Origin: Acetobacter sp. UBA5411
GTDB taxonomy: Bacteria > Pseudomonadota > Alphaproteobacteria > Acetobacterales > Acetobacteraceae
DNA length: 43,072 nt
NCBI RefSeq assembly: GCF_002409645.1
Contig: NZ_DHNR01000034.1
Span: forward strand, 2,255 to 45,326
Direction: 5' to 3'
Part shown: positions 35,811 through 43,072 of the stretch, piece after piece
Layout of the letters: each line of letters starts with the position of its first letter
How positions within the stretch are numbered: the first letter of the stretch is position 1
Notes under the pieces: generated by a model
The model's database searches: none
What the model was told of the DNA's origin: nothing
Seen by the model: only the letters and a program-made list of their open reading frames with translations
Translations under genes and position numbers: made by a program

Positions 35811-37010
35811 ATGTTTTCTCGTCGTTCCCGCCTTATGCTGGCAAGCCTTCTCGGGAGCTTCTGTTTTTCCGCTGTGACAGTCCATGCCTCCGCAGAGACA
35901 GCCCCTTCCCCATCCGGACCGGGCAGCCTTTCCGCCTCTGAAACACTGCCTGCTTCCTTCAGCCTTCCAGACGCAGGAAAGGCACTCAAGATCACCTATC
36001 TCTCGACAAACGGCGTCACCGGCACTGGGCTGGTTCCCGTGACGGCGGAAGTCATTCTGCCCGCGGGTCAGCCACCCAAAGGAGGCTGGCCCATCGTTGC
36101 ATGGGCGCATGGGACCGTAGGCGTGGCGGATCGCTGTGCGCCCTCCAGCAATCCATGGACCGAGCGTAACCGTCGCTATCTTTCCGAATGGATGAAGCGG
36201 GGTTTTGCCGTCGTGGGAACCGATTATCAGGGCCTGGGCACAGCAGGAACGCATCCTTATCTCAACACGCGCGTCGAAGCTTACAGTCTTCTGGATGGCG
36301 TTCGTGCTGCGCTAAAAAACGTTCCCGATCTACAGAACAAGATCATGATTGTCGGACAGTCACAGGGCGGTGGAGCGGCTTTTGCTTCAGCGGCTTTTGC
36401 GCCGACCTACGCCCCCGACCTGAATATCCGTGGAACCGTTGCCACCGGTGCACCCTATATTACGCCGGAACTGCTTCAGCAGATGACAGCGGCTCCAGCA
36501 TCAACTCAGAAGACAAATGCCGGATATAATCCTGTGATGGTCTACACCCTGTATCTGGCACAGGGTCTATCGGGATACGATCCGACTTTCCGTCCTGAAA
36601 ACACCTTCACGGCCAAGGCGATGCCTGCCTATCGTGCAGCAGCCGATCTCTGCGTCTACGAACTGACGGACAAGGTGAAGAAAGACGGGCTCAATTTCAG
36701 CAATGCGCTGAAGCCTGATTTTGCAAGGACGCTTGCTCCGGCTTTGACCGCGATGAAATATCCAACTCTCAAGCTCGCTCAGCCACTGTTCATGGGCACC
36801 GGGGAACTGGATAAAGACGTTCCGCCTCCGCTTCAGTTCGGTCTGATCAAAGCTGCCTGTGCGGCGGGAACAACCGTTCAGGCTCATATCTATAAAGGTC
36901 TGAATCACGATCAGACAGTCAACGCGTCTCTTGCAGATTCAGAGGTTTTCACAAAGGCCGTTATGGCAGGGCAGCCGGTTACGCCAGATTGCACACCGCA
37001 ACCGGAGTAA
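35811..37010 (+). CDS. Secreted alpha/beta hydrolase, secretory lipase family
   Basis: 399 residues. A Sec signal peptide (MFSRRSRLMLASLLGSFCFS, cleavage likely after VHA near residue 26) directs it to the periplasm or outside. The body matches the secretory-lipase type: PIVAWAHGTVG, VVGTDYQGLG, nucleophile Ser184 in VGQSQGGG, and a late GLNHDQTV histidine. It probably hydrolyses esters; the substrate is unknown. AAGGA stands 6 bases before the ATG. It is divergent from a TetR gene with a putative operator over its promoter, so repression by that protein is likely. Confidence 0.88.
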   Translation: MFSRRSRLMLASLLGSFCFSAVTVHASAETAPSPSGPGSLSASETLPASFSLPDAGKALKITYLSTNGVTGTGLVPVTAEVILPAGQPPKGGWPIVAWAHGTVGVADRCAPSSNPWTERNRRYLSEWMKRGFAVVGTDYQGLGTAGTHPYLNTRVEAYSLLDGVRAALKNVPDLQNKIMIVGQSQGGGAAFASAAFAPTYAPDLNIRGTVATGAPYITPELLQQMTAAPASTQKTNAGYNPVMVYTLYLAQGLSGYDPTFRPENTFTAKAMPAYRAAADLCVYELTDKVKKDGLNFSNALKPDFARTLAPALTAMKYPTLKLAQPLFMGTGELDKDVPPPLQFGLIKAACAAGTTVQAHIYKGLNHDQTVNASLADSEVFTKAVMAGQPVTPDCTPQPE

Positions 37011-37112
37011 AAACCGTGACAGGCTCTTCCTGAATTCAGGAGGAGCATGTCTGTCATTTAAAGCTTGAGCTGTATCCTTGGCGGAGCGCTTTACAAAGCT
37101 GGCTACCACCAT

Positions 37113-37145
37113 AAAAAACGCCCTTTCCTGAAGGAAAGAGCGTTT
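37113..37145. terminator. Strong terminator between lipase and response regulator
   Basis: On the reverse strand AAACGCTCTTTCC-TTC-AGGAAAGGGCGTTT folds into a long stem with one mismatch, running into TTTTTT. It ends the response regulator transcript, starting only 5 bases after its stop, and can also stop lipase transcripts. Confidence 0.85.
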
Positions 37146-37150
37146 GTCCA

Positions 37151-37867
37151 TCAAGCGGCTGGAACGCCAGCTTCCGGATCGAGACGGTAACCACCGCCCT
37201 CCGTAATCAGCAGCGTCGCGTTGGAAGGATCCGGCTCGATCTTCTGACGCAGACGATAGATGTGTGTCTCAAGCGTGTGTGTCGTGACAGCGGCGTTGTA
37301 GCCCCAGACTTCGTTCAGCAGCACCTGACGCGGCACGGGACGTGTTCCGGCGCGATAGAGAAACTTGAGGATCGCCGCCTCTTTCTCCGTCAGACGGATA
37401 CGCTTGTTGCGGGTCGTCTCAACCAGCAGCTTGGCGGAGGGACGGAAAGTGTAGGGACCAACCGTAAAGACCGCGTCTTCGCTGTTTTCGAAAATACGAA
37501 GCTGGGCACGCAGACGGGCCAGCAGTTCAGCGATGCGGAAGGGCTTGGCGACGTAATCGTTCGCACCGGCATCCAGACCACGCACGATGTCTGCCTCGTC
37601 ATCCGAACCGGTCAGCATGACGATCGGCATCCGCAGCCCTGCCCGACGCAGTTCCACGCAGAAGTCGCGGCCATCTCCGTCCGGAAGCGTCACATCGAGG
37701 ATGATCGCGTCAAAACGCGCATCAGGAGCCTTCAGAGCCTCCCATGCGGCGGCAACGGAATCGGCCTCTACAGCCTGAAATTCACCCTCGACCTGCAGCT
37801 GCTCAACCAGCATCTGTCGCAGCGTCTGGTCATCATCAACGATCAGGATTGGACGTGCGCCCGACAT
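37151..37867 (-). CDS. OmpR-family response regulator, orphan
   Basis: 238 residues. The receiver domain has the acidic pair VDDDQ, phospho-acceptor Asp58 (IILDVTLPDGDG), Thr85 (MLTGS) and Lys108 (AKPF). The C-terminal winged-helix domain (LTEKEAAILKFLYRAG, VWGYNAAVTTHTLETHIYRLRQKIE, GGGYRL) binds DNA. No histidine kinase gene is adjacent. Conserved stand-alone regulators such as CenR exist in alphaproteobacteria; that this is one is only a guess. The 276 bases before the next plus-strand gene hold its promoter and no other gene I can see. Confidence 0.93.
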   Translation of the reverse strand: MSGARPILIVDDDQTLRQMLVEQLQVEGEFQAVEADSVAAAWEALKAPDARFDAIILDVTLPDGDGRDFCVELRRAGLRMPIVMLTGSDDEADIVRGLDAGANDYVAKPFRIAELLARLRAQLRIFENSEDAVFTVGPYTFRPSAKLLVETTRNKRIRLTEKEAAILKFLYRAGTRPVPRQVLLNEVWGYNAAVTTHTLETHIYRLRQKIEPDPSNATLLITEGGGYRLDPEAGVPAA

Positions 37868-38143
37868 TCACTACCTCTTCTTTTTGCGGGCTCAGTAAGC
37901 GCCCTTTACCCCTACGGCAAGAGGCAACCGACTCACTTCCCCCTTTCGGCGGACAAGTGCCGAACCTCTGCTTCACGGCGTCGTGACAGACTTGCATGAA
38001 ACGGAGGATAACGCCAATTCCACTCTGCCATCATGCCGATACAAAATACCGGCTCTCCATGACGCTCTTGCAGCAACACGGTGATACAGAACCCGTCAAC
38101 AGTCAGATCCCCGATAACCTCATCTGAAACCGGAACCGTGATC

Positions 38144-38680
38144 ATGATACATGCGACACTCATTCCTGAAAGCGGCTGCACTGCACGACTGCATTGCGCA
38201 AACCGGGTTTTCCCGGCTGTAATCGGCGCTGCCGGCATCACACTCCACAAGGAAGAAGGGGATCACGCCACTCCGGTGGGCACCTTTCCGCTGCGCAAAC
38301 TGTTTTACCGCGCAGACCGGATCAGCCGCCCGATACTGGGGCCTGTTCATGCCGACGGCTCCCGCCTTTTACTTGAGCCGATCACCCGACAGGATGGCTG
38401 GTGCGATGATCAGTCACATGCCGACTACAACCGGCAGATCACGCTGCCGCACCCCGCTCGTCACGAAGAATTGTGGCGCGAGGACCATGTCTACGACATC
38501 ATCGGCGTGCTCGGTTACAATGACGAACCGCCGGTCGCGGGCCGTGGTTCAGCAATCTTTCTGCATCTCCAGTCGCCGGACAAAGCTCCCACGGAAGGCT
38601 GCATCGCCCTGACCGAAGCCGATCTGAGGGAAGCCCTTGCCATGGGTCTCGCCTCCATCACGGTTGAGGCGGCGTCTTAA
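38144..38680 (+). CDS. YkuD-type L,D-transpeptidase-like protein
   Basis: 178 residues. The catalytic motif appears as H141 (FLHLQ) and T150-E-G-C153 (PTEGCIAL), where classical YkuD enzymes have S/T-H-G-C; the nucleophilic Cys is kept. GDHATPVGTFPL is the typical substrate-strand segment. This matches the COG3786-like branch, many of which lack a signal peptide, as does this one. Possible roles are peptidoglycan cross-linking or a related hydrolase reaction. The ATG at 38144 is in a weak ribosome context. Its 3' end overlaps the convergent antiporter gene by 23 bases. Confidence 0.82.
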   Translation: MIHATLIPESGCTARLHCANRVFPAVIGAAGITLHKEEGDHATPVGTFPLRKLFYRADRISRPILGPVHADGSRLLLEPITRQDGWCDDQSHADYNRQITLPHPARHEELWREDHVYDIIGVLGYNDEPPVAGRGSAIFLHLQSPDKAPTEGCIALTEADLREALAMGLASITVEAAS

Positions 38681-40493
38681 CCTGCGCAACGTTGGGTCTG
38701 GGCGGCACCATGGAGATGATCACTTCTTCGACAGCGGGCGGCGCATCCCGTCCTTCTTCCGCAGAATGGATCATGATTCTGCCACCGGGACGAAGAGTAA
38801 GAAAATCGAGGCGATCTTCAACACGTCGTGAAAGCTGCACTTCGGTTTCCGGCGTGACCGGCAGCGCCACAAAGCGCCAGCCGTCCTGATAGAGCGTATC
38901 CAGAAGCGTGAAGTTCCATGCCGGTTCACCCAGCAGCTTGCCGCGCGCATCCCGGCTCAGACCACGATACTCATCCAGTTTCTTGAGGCCCGGGCTCACC
39001 TGATACACGCGCGCCCGTCCGAAATGGGGCGCGAGGTGCGCACAGACCATGCCGTTGTAGATTGCGTCCGGTGTGGCGGCGATCAGATAGTCCGCAGGCA
39101 GCTCCTCCAGACTCTCGGCGCCGGCATCAGACAGCATCTCGGCGTGCAGCACCGGAATACCCGCCCGCTTTGCAGGAACCAGCCCTCGCGCCGCCGTATC
39201 GACCATGGTCACCGGCGTCCCTGCCTTGACCACAATCTCAGCCATGTTGCGTGTCCAGGGATTGGCCCCGACAATCGCCAGTGCGGGCACATTGGAGAGC
39301 GTCAGTTTCAGTTTTCGCGCCAGAGGGGTCAGCGAAAATCCATGCAGCAGCATGGTCGCCGCAATGAGCGCGAACACGGCGGGCATGACGAATTCGGAGC
39401 TGGCGAAACCCGCTTCGCTCAGGCGAATCCCTGACACACCAGCCACAGCCGCCGCGACAATACCGCGAGGCGCGATCCAGCCGACAAAGATCCGCTCGTT
39501 CCAGCTCAAACCACTCCGCAGCGTCGCCAGATAAATGCCCAGCGGCCTGACGATAAAGATCATCGCAAGGGTCAGTGCGAAGATGGACCAGGACAGACGG
39601 GCCAGAACGACGCGATGAAGGTCAGCAGTCAGCAGAATGAACAGAAGCGAGACGATCAGAACGACGAGGCTCTCCTTCATCCGCTGCAACTCACTCAATC
39701 CCGGCACACGCATGTTGGCCAGCGCCATACCGAAGACCGTCGCCGCCATGAGACCGGCCCCGTCCATGAACAGGGAGCCGAGCCCGTAGACTGCCAGCGC
39801 CAATGTTAGGAGGAGCGGCATCTTGAGCGTTTCGGGCATCAGATCGCGGACAAAGAGCTGCTTGACGCTCCAGCCGCCGCCAATGCCGAGACCGATTGCC
39901 ACGATCATGCTGATCAGGAGATGCGGCATCATCTCGGTGAAGTAGATCGACGTGCCTTCGTTCGGCTTCATCAGCAGAATTTCCAGCACGAGAGTGGCGA
40001 GAATCGCCCCTACCGGATCGTTGACAATGGCTTCCCAGCGCAGAAAGGCGGCGATACGCGGTTTCAGTTTGGCCTGACGCAGCAAGGGCAGCACGACCGT
40101 CGGGCCGGTCACCACGACGATGGAGCCGAACAGGCAGGATGGGCCCCATGCCAAGCCGCCGACATAATGCGCGGCGGCGGATCCCAGAATCCAGTTGATG
40201 GGAAGCGCGACAAGAGTCAGGCGGATCACGCCTTCACCCGCCACGCTGAGCTGTCGGAAATCCAGTGCAAGACCGCCTTCAAACACGATCAGAGCCACGG
40301 CCAGCGAGACAATGGGGTGGAACAGCGGGCCGATCAGGGTGGAGGGGTGCAGGATATGCAGTCCCGGCCCCAGAACCAGTCCCAACCCAAAAAGCAGAAC
40401 AATGGCGGGAAGCTTGAAACGCCAGGCAATCCACTGCGCCGCCATGCCGCCGCAGAAAACAAGGAAGACAAGAAAGGCTGCATCCTGTGTCAT
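38658..40493 (-). CDS. CPA-type cation:proton antiporter with C-terminal TrkA-N-like domain
   Basis: 611 residues. The first ~390 residues contain about 12 membrane segments, with the ion-site motif EAIVNDPVGAI (Asn-Asp) and TGPTVVLPLLRQ, as in NhaP/KefB-like Na+(K+)/H+ antiporters. The C-terminal ~200 residues form a cytosolic domain beginning ALAIVGANPWTRNMAEIVVKAG, a degenerate nucleotide-binding TrkA-N fold. It probably exchanges Na+ or K+ for H+, useful in an acid-producing organism (inference). It overlaps the YkuD gene tail to tail by 23 bases. The 242 bases upstream to the YgiN-like gene hold no further gene. Confidence 0.92.
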   Translation of the reverse strand: MTQDAAFLVFLVFCGGMAAQWIAWRFKLPAIVLLFGLGLVLGPGLHILHPSTLIGPLFHPIVSLAVALIVFEGGLALDFRQLSVAGEGVIRLTLVALPINWILGSAAAHYVGGLAWGPSCLFGSIVVVTGPTVVLPLLRQAKLKPRIAAFLRWEAIVNDPVGAILATLVLEILLMKPNEGTSIYFTEMMPHLLISMIVAIGLGIGGGWSVKQLFVRDLMPETLKMPLLLTLALAVYGLGSLFMDGAGLMAATVFGMALANMRVPGLSELQRMKESLVVLIVSLLFILLTADLHRVVLARLSWSIFALTLAMIFIVRPLGIYLATLRSGLSWNERIFVGWIAPRGIVAAAVAGVSGIRLSEAGFASSEFVMPAVFALIAATMLLHGFSLTPLARKLKLTLSNVPALAIVGANPWTRNMAEIVVKAGTPVTMVDTAARGLVPAKRAGIPVLHAEMLSDAGAESLEELPADYLIAATPDAIYNGMVCAHLAPHFGRARVYQVSPGLKKLDEYRGLSRDARGKLLGEPAWNFTLLDTLYQDGWRFVALPVTPETEVQLSRRVEDRLDFLTLRPGGRIMIHSAEEGRDAPPAVEEVIISMVPPRPNVAQVKTPPQP

Positions 40494-40735
40494 GCTGCGG
40501 CCTGCTCACGCGTGTCTGCCATTTTCTCTCCCATGTCGTGAAAACCACGACGCCAGAAGCCCTGTGCCGCGTTCAATGCTGATATCTAACCAGCTTATAC
40601 ACGACTGACGGTAACTCCCCATAGAGGCACGGCACTTGGCGGAACCACTGATCCCGTCCACACTATGCGCCTGTTATCGGTGCTGGCTTCGTCAGAATGC
40701 CGCATCGTCTGTCCACGCATCAGGGAGTCACGCAG

Positions 40736-41026
40736 ATGTCTCAGATTGAAGTTGTCGCCATTGTGAAGGTGAAACCCGGCAAGGAAGCGGAAGCCGCCGC
40801 AGCCATGAAGGCGTGTGTGGAGCCCTCACGGGCGGAAAGCACCAACCACGGTTACACGCCGCATCGCGATCTCGATAATCCCGACACGCTGATTTTCATT
40901 GAGCGTTGGGACAGCCGTGAGGCCTTGCAGGCTCATATGGAAACACCGCATTTCAAGAAAATGGCCGCTATTCTGGAGCCGCTTCTGGCTGCCCCCTTGT
41001 CGGTTCATATTCTCCAGCCGCTCTGA
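40736..41026 (+). CDS. YgiN-like antibiotic biosynthesis monooxygenase-domain protein
   Basis: 96 residues, a dimeric ferredoxin-like (ABM) fold: VEVVAIVKVKPG-type start (IEVVAIVKVKPGKEAEAAAA), ESTNHGYTPHRDLDNPDTLIFIERW, and SREALQAHMETPHFKKM. Relatives include the quinol monooxygenase YgiN. The activity here is not certain, since the fold also includes non-enzymatic members. The ATG at 40736 has AGGGAG eight bases upstream. A strong terminator follows, so it is monocistronic. Confidence 0.9.
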   Translation: MSQIEVVAIVKVKPGKEAEAAAAMKACVEPSRAESTNHGYTPHRDLDNPDTLIFIERWDSREALQAHMETPHFKKMAAILEPLLAAPLSVHILQPL

Positions 41027-41073
41027 AAGCGGTTCAGGAAAAGCTGTGTCCCCGCGGCTGTTGTAATATTCCG

Positions 41074-41106
41074 AACGTCGCCTTTCTCAGGAGGGCGACG
41101 TTTTTT
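41074..41106 (+). terminator. Rho-independent terminator
   Basis: AACGTCGCC-N11-GGCGACGTT makes a perfect 9-bp stem followed by TTTTTTG (the last two stem bases start the T-run), 48 bases after the YgiN-like stop. It is a textbook terminator for the plus strand. Confidence 0.9.
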
Positions 41107-41145
41107 GTTTTGTAAAAATTTCAGTCAGATTTCTGGAGCCGTCTC

Positions 41146-41433
41146 TTACAATCGTCTGTATGACCACAACCGTCTGAGCAGTTTTCTCGCGACCAGCAGT
41201 ACAACCGGCCCAATCCTGCCGAAACGCGCCTCCGCAAGCTGTCTTTCCAGATCGGCTACACGGCTTTCCAGCGCCTGAATGTGCCGGTCGTCAGACTGAC
41301 GCTTCTCCAGAAGCTCCAGCAAGCGCCGTTCCAGAAAAGCCTGTTCTTCCACAGGATCGACCGGAGGCACGGAAAAGTCTCCCCCCGACCGCTCTCTGCT
41401 TTCACCTGTCACAGCCGTTTTCTGCTCACACAC
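41146..41433 (-). CDS. Small coiled-coil protein coupled to gmhA
   Basis: About 95 residues. The middle (EEQAFLERRLLELLEKRQSDDRHIQALESRVADLERQ in outline: heptads of Leu and Glu/Arg) is a likely coiled coil. The C-terminus ends in a basic, hydrophobic stretch (VVLLVARKLLRRLWSYRRL) that could attach to the membrane. I do not recognise the family. It starts with GTG (41433) or TTG (41436) inside the end of gmhA, so it is probably translated by coupling to gmhA. Confidence 0.6.
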   Translation of the reverse strand: MCEQKTAVTGESRERSGGDFSVPPVDPVEEQAFLERRLLELLEKRQSDDRHIQALESRVADLERQLAEARFGRIGPVVLLVARKLLRRLWSYRRL

Positions 41434-42043
41434 CAACGGGACGCGGGCAGAGCGCCCGTTCGACCAACCCGCAGACGATATGCGCGGCGGTGATGTGCAA
41501 CTGCTGGATCACGGGCGTCCAGTTGGCAGGTACCGCGAGCGTCACATCGCAGTGCACACCCTGTACACCTGCATGACCTGTGAACGCCGCTGTCACCAAA
41601 CCGATTTCACGCGCAGCTTCAAAGGCCCGCAGGATGTTGGGAGAACGTCCTGATGTGGTGATGCCGAGAAAGACGTCCCCTTCCCGCCCCAGCGCCATGA
41701 CCTGACGCGAGAAGATATCGGCAAAGCCGTAATCATTGCCGATGGCGGTGATGCCGGATGTATCGGTTGTCAGCGCGACTGCGCTCAGAGGGCGACGATC
41801 GTACATCAGCCGGGCGGTGAACTCGCCCGCGATATGCTGCGCATCCGCAGCGCTGCCGCCATTGCCTGCAATCAGCAGCCGTCCGCCATTTTCCAGCGCA
41901 GTCACAATCCGTGCGCCCATATCCAGCATAACAGATTGAGACGCTTCATCCTGCGCAAAAGCCGCCATCGCCTCGGCTGACTGACGCAGATAGTCGGTCA
42001 TGAACCCCTTGTCGGCCCCGACTGTTTGCGCTGCGTCGTCCAT
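41426..42043 (-). CDS. gmhA: Sedoheptulose 7-phosphate isomerase
   Basis: 205 residues, SIS-domain enzyme making D-glycero-D-manno-heptose 7-phosphate, the first step to the lipopolysaccharide inner-core heptose. Visible are LLIAGNGGSAADAQHIAGEF, the ALTTDTSGITAIGND segment, LGITTSGRSPNI and the late QQLHITAAHIVC histidines. The ATG at 42043 has GAGGG five bases upstream. The other heptose genes are not in the window. Its end overlaps the start of a small coiled-coil gene. Confidence 0.94.
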   Translation of the reverse strand: MDDAAQTVGADKGFMTDYLRQSAEAMAAFAQDEASQSVMLDMGARIVTALENGGRLLIAGNGGSAADAQHIAGEFTARLMYDRRPLSAVALTTDTSGITAIGNDYGFADIFSRQVMALGREGDVFLGITTSGRSPNILRAFEAAREIGLVTAAFTGHAGVQGVHCDVTLAVPANWTPVIQQLHITAAHIVCGLVERALCPRPVGV

Positions 42044-42382
42044 GACTACCCTCTCAAGCATCTCTGTTATCCTTGCTGACCATAGCGCGAGACTACGGCA
42101 AGGAGATGTCTAAACCGTTTCTGCTCTGGCGCTACCGCGTTTCTCAGACCCTGCATCCCAGGACGGAGATCCTGCGGAAAACCTGTCAAATAAGACAGGC
42201 AGAAATACAAACGGCGCAACAGCATCGAGATCATGTCCGGAAGGCTCAAGGACTGGAGGCGTGTCGCAACACGCTACGACAGATGTCCAACAGTCTTCTT
42301 CTCGGCCATCTGTCTCGCAGCAACCCTCATCTTCTGGCTATGGGTCCTAAGTCTAGCATAGGAGTATATGCCCTTTCACAGC
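42044..42382. other. Gene-free region between GST and gmhA
   Basis: Several short open frames exist on both strands but none has a ribosome site plus family-like sequence. A hairpin CCTGTC-N6-GACAGG (42182-42199), followed on the minus strand by TTTTCC, may terminate the GST transcript. It may also hold the gmhA promoter. Confidence 0.5.
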
Positions 42383-43072
42383 TCAGGATGGAGGCGTACC
42401 GCCCTCGCCGGCGTAAGCATATGCCCCACCGCGATGCAGGGCGCGCTGATATGCAGGACGGTCATGAATACAGCGCAGGAATGCTCTGACATGCGACCGA
42501 TTATCCATTGCCCCTGCACGTGCAGCCGCCGCTTCAAGAGGGAAGCTCATTTGAATATCTGCTGCGCTAAAATCACTCCCCACGAACCACTTGCTTTCAG
42601 ACAGGCTGCGTTCCCAATAATCCATATGCAGTTTAACCTGCGGATTTATGAACCCTGTTTGCGCTCCCTTTGAAATCAGGAAAGCAAAAGGACGGAAGGG
42701 CAAAGGAGTCTGTTTTGGTAACATCCCGAATATCAGTTTGAGCAATAGCGGGGGCATCGCTGACCCTTCTGCATAATGCAGCCAGTATATGAAGCGGGTA
42801 TATTCGGGAGTATTGCGCGCAGGTGCGAGCCGGCCATTACCGTATTTATTGATGAGGTATTCGATAATAGCACCGCTTTCTGCCAGCGTTACGTTCCCAT
42901 CCGTATCCGTTATGACCGGAGACTTGCCCAATGGGTGAATGGCCCGTAGAGATTTTGGTGCCATCATGGTTTTGGGGTCACGTTTGTAGAACTGGATATC
43001 ATAGGGAAGTTCCAGTTCCTCCAGCAGCCACAGAACCCTCTGAGAACGGGAGTTATCCAGATGATGCACGGT
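42383..43072 (-). CDS. Glutathione S-transferase (5' end cut by window edge)
   Basis: 229 codons are in the window; the true start lies a few codons beyond base 43072, since VHHLDNSRSQRVLWLLEEL is normally preceded by two or three residues. The N-terminal thioredoxin-like domain has HHLDNSRSQR, the cis-Pro segment GKSPVIT and the glutathione-binding AESGAIIEYL. The helical C-terminal domain includes WFVGSDFSAADIQMSFP, the conserved N-capping/hydrophobic-staple region. It conjugates or reduces with glutathione; the substrate is unknown. Confidence 0.92.
   Translation of the reverse strand, partial: TVHHLDNSRSQRVLWLLEELELPYDIQFYKRDPKTMMAPKSLRAIHPLGKSPVITDTDGNVTLAESGAIIEYLINKYGNGRLAPARNTPEYTRFIYWLHYAEGSAMPPLLLKLIFGMLPKQTPLPFRPFAFLISKGAQTGFINPQVKLHMDYWERSLSESKWFVGSDFSAADIQMSFPLEAAAARAGAMDNRSHVRAFLRCIHDRPAYQRALHRGGAYAYAGEGGTPPS

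Noticed and set aside
42067..42249. Short minus-strand frame upstream of gmhA
   Set aside because: TTG start, no ribosome site, no recognisable family; kept only as part of the gene-free region.
42073..42489. A 138-codon plus-strand frame between gmhA and the GST gene
   Set aside because: Its C-terminal part is antisense to the GST gene and its composition is basic and featureless; the ribosome-like AAGGAG is too close to the internal ATG at 42106.

Overview
The window reads as a moderately GC-rich chromosomal segment of an alphaproteobacterium, most likely an acetic acid bacterium (Acetobacteraceae). The basis is the fused IspDF, the style of EF-G and of the Atm1-type exporter, a secretory-lipase gene, and a palindromic intergenic repeat. 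The family is an inference from protein character; the genus cannot be fixed by eye. There are no rRNA or tRNA genes, no CRISPR array and no recognisable insertion sequence. Nearly every base is explained by about 35 genes, in both orientations.

Layout. 1-4894 (minus): an Atm1/HMT1-type ABC exporter, a small hypothetical gene, rpmB and a 3'-truncated fusA. 5095-6369 (plus): a Nudix hydrolase coupled to a DUF3574-like lipoprotein. 6468-12673: an accessory-looking catabolic block. It contains a plus-strand operon (2OG-Fe(II) oxygenase, alpha/beta hydrolase, Tat-type BMP-family binding protein), a convergent minus-strand pair (Rieske oxygenase and its VanB-type reductase), and a LysR regulator divergent from the Rieske gene. 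12753-19424: housekeeping genes ispDF, a 5'-nucleotidase-family phosphoesterase, gshA, rsmE and ubiA. 19425-20226: a strongly AT-rich stretch with a small HTH gene. 20480-21700: a DEAD-box-family helicase with DEGD in motif II, followed by a branched palindromic repeat. 21899-26722: the biotin locus (bioF, a BioH-like esterase, a BioC-BioD fusion, divergent bioA). 26766-29009: moaD-moaE, a lipoprotein and pgsA. 29199-33415: uvrC, an M19 dipeptidase and exonuclease III. 33422-37867: a Tat-exported aminotransferase, a probable frameshifted small membrane protein, a TetR regulator divergent from a secreted lipase, and an orphan OmpR-type response regulator. 38144-43072: a YkuD protein overlapping a CPA-type antiporter tail to tail, a YgiN-like monooxygenase, a coiled-coil protein with gmhA, and a 5'-partial glutathione S-transferase gene.

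How the genes work together. The biotin genes cover pimeloyl-ACP methyl ester formation and hydrolysis (BioC, BioH-like) and then BioF, BioA and BioD, so the whole path from malonyl-ACP to dethiobiotin is encoded apart from the general fatty-acid enzymes. MoaD and MoaE form molybdopterin synthase. The best candidate for an undescribed system is the block at 6468-12673. Two different oxygenase chemistries, a hydrolase, an orphan binding protein and one LysR regulator suggest uptake or sensing, and oxidative breakdown, of an unidentified small molecule. The substrate is not readable from the sequence.
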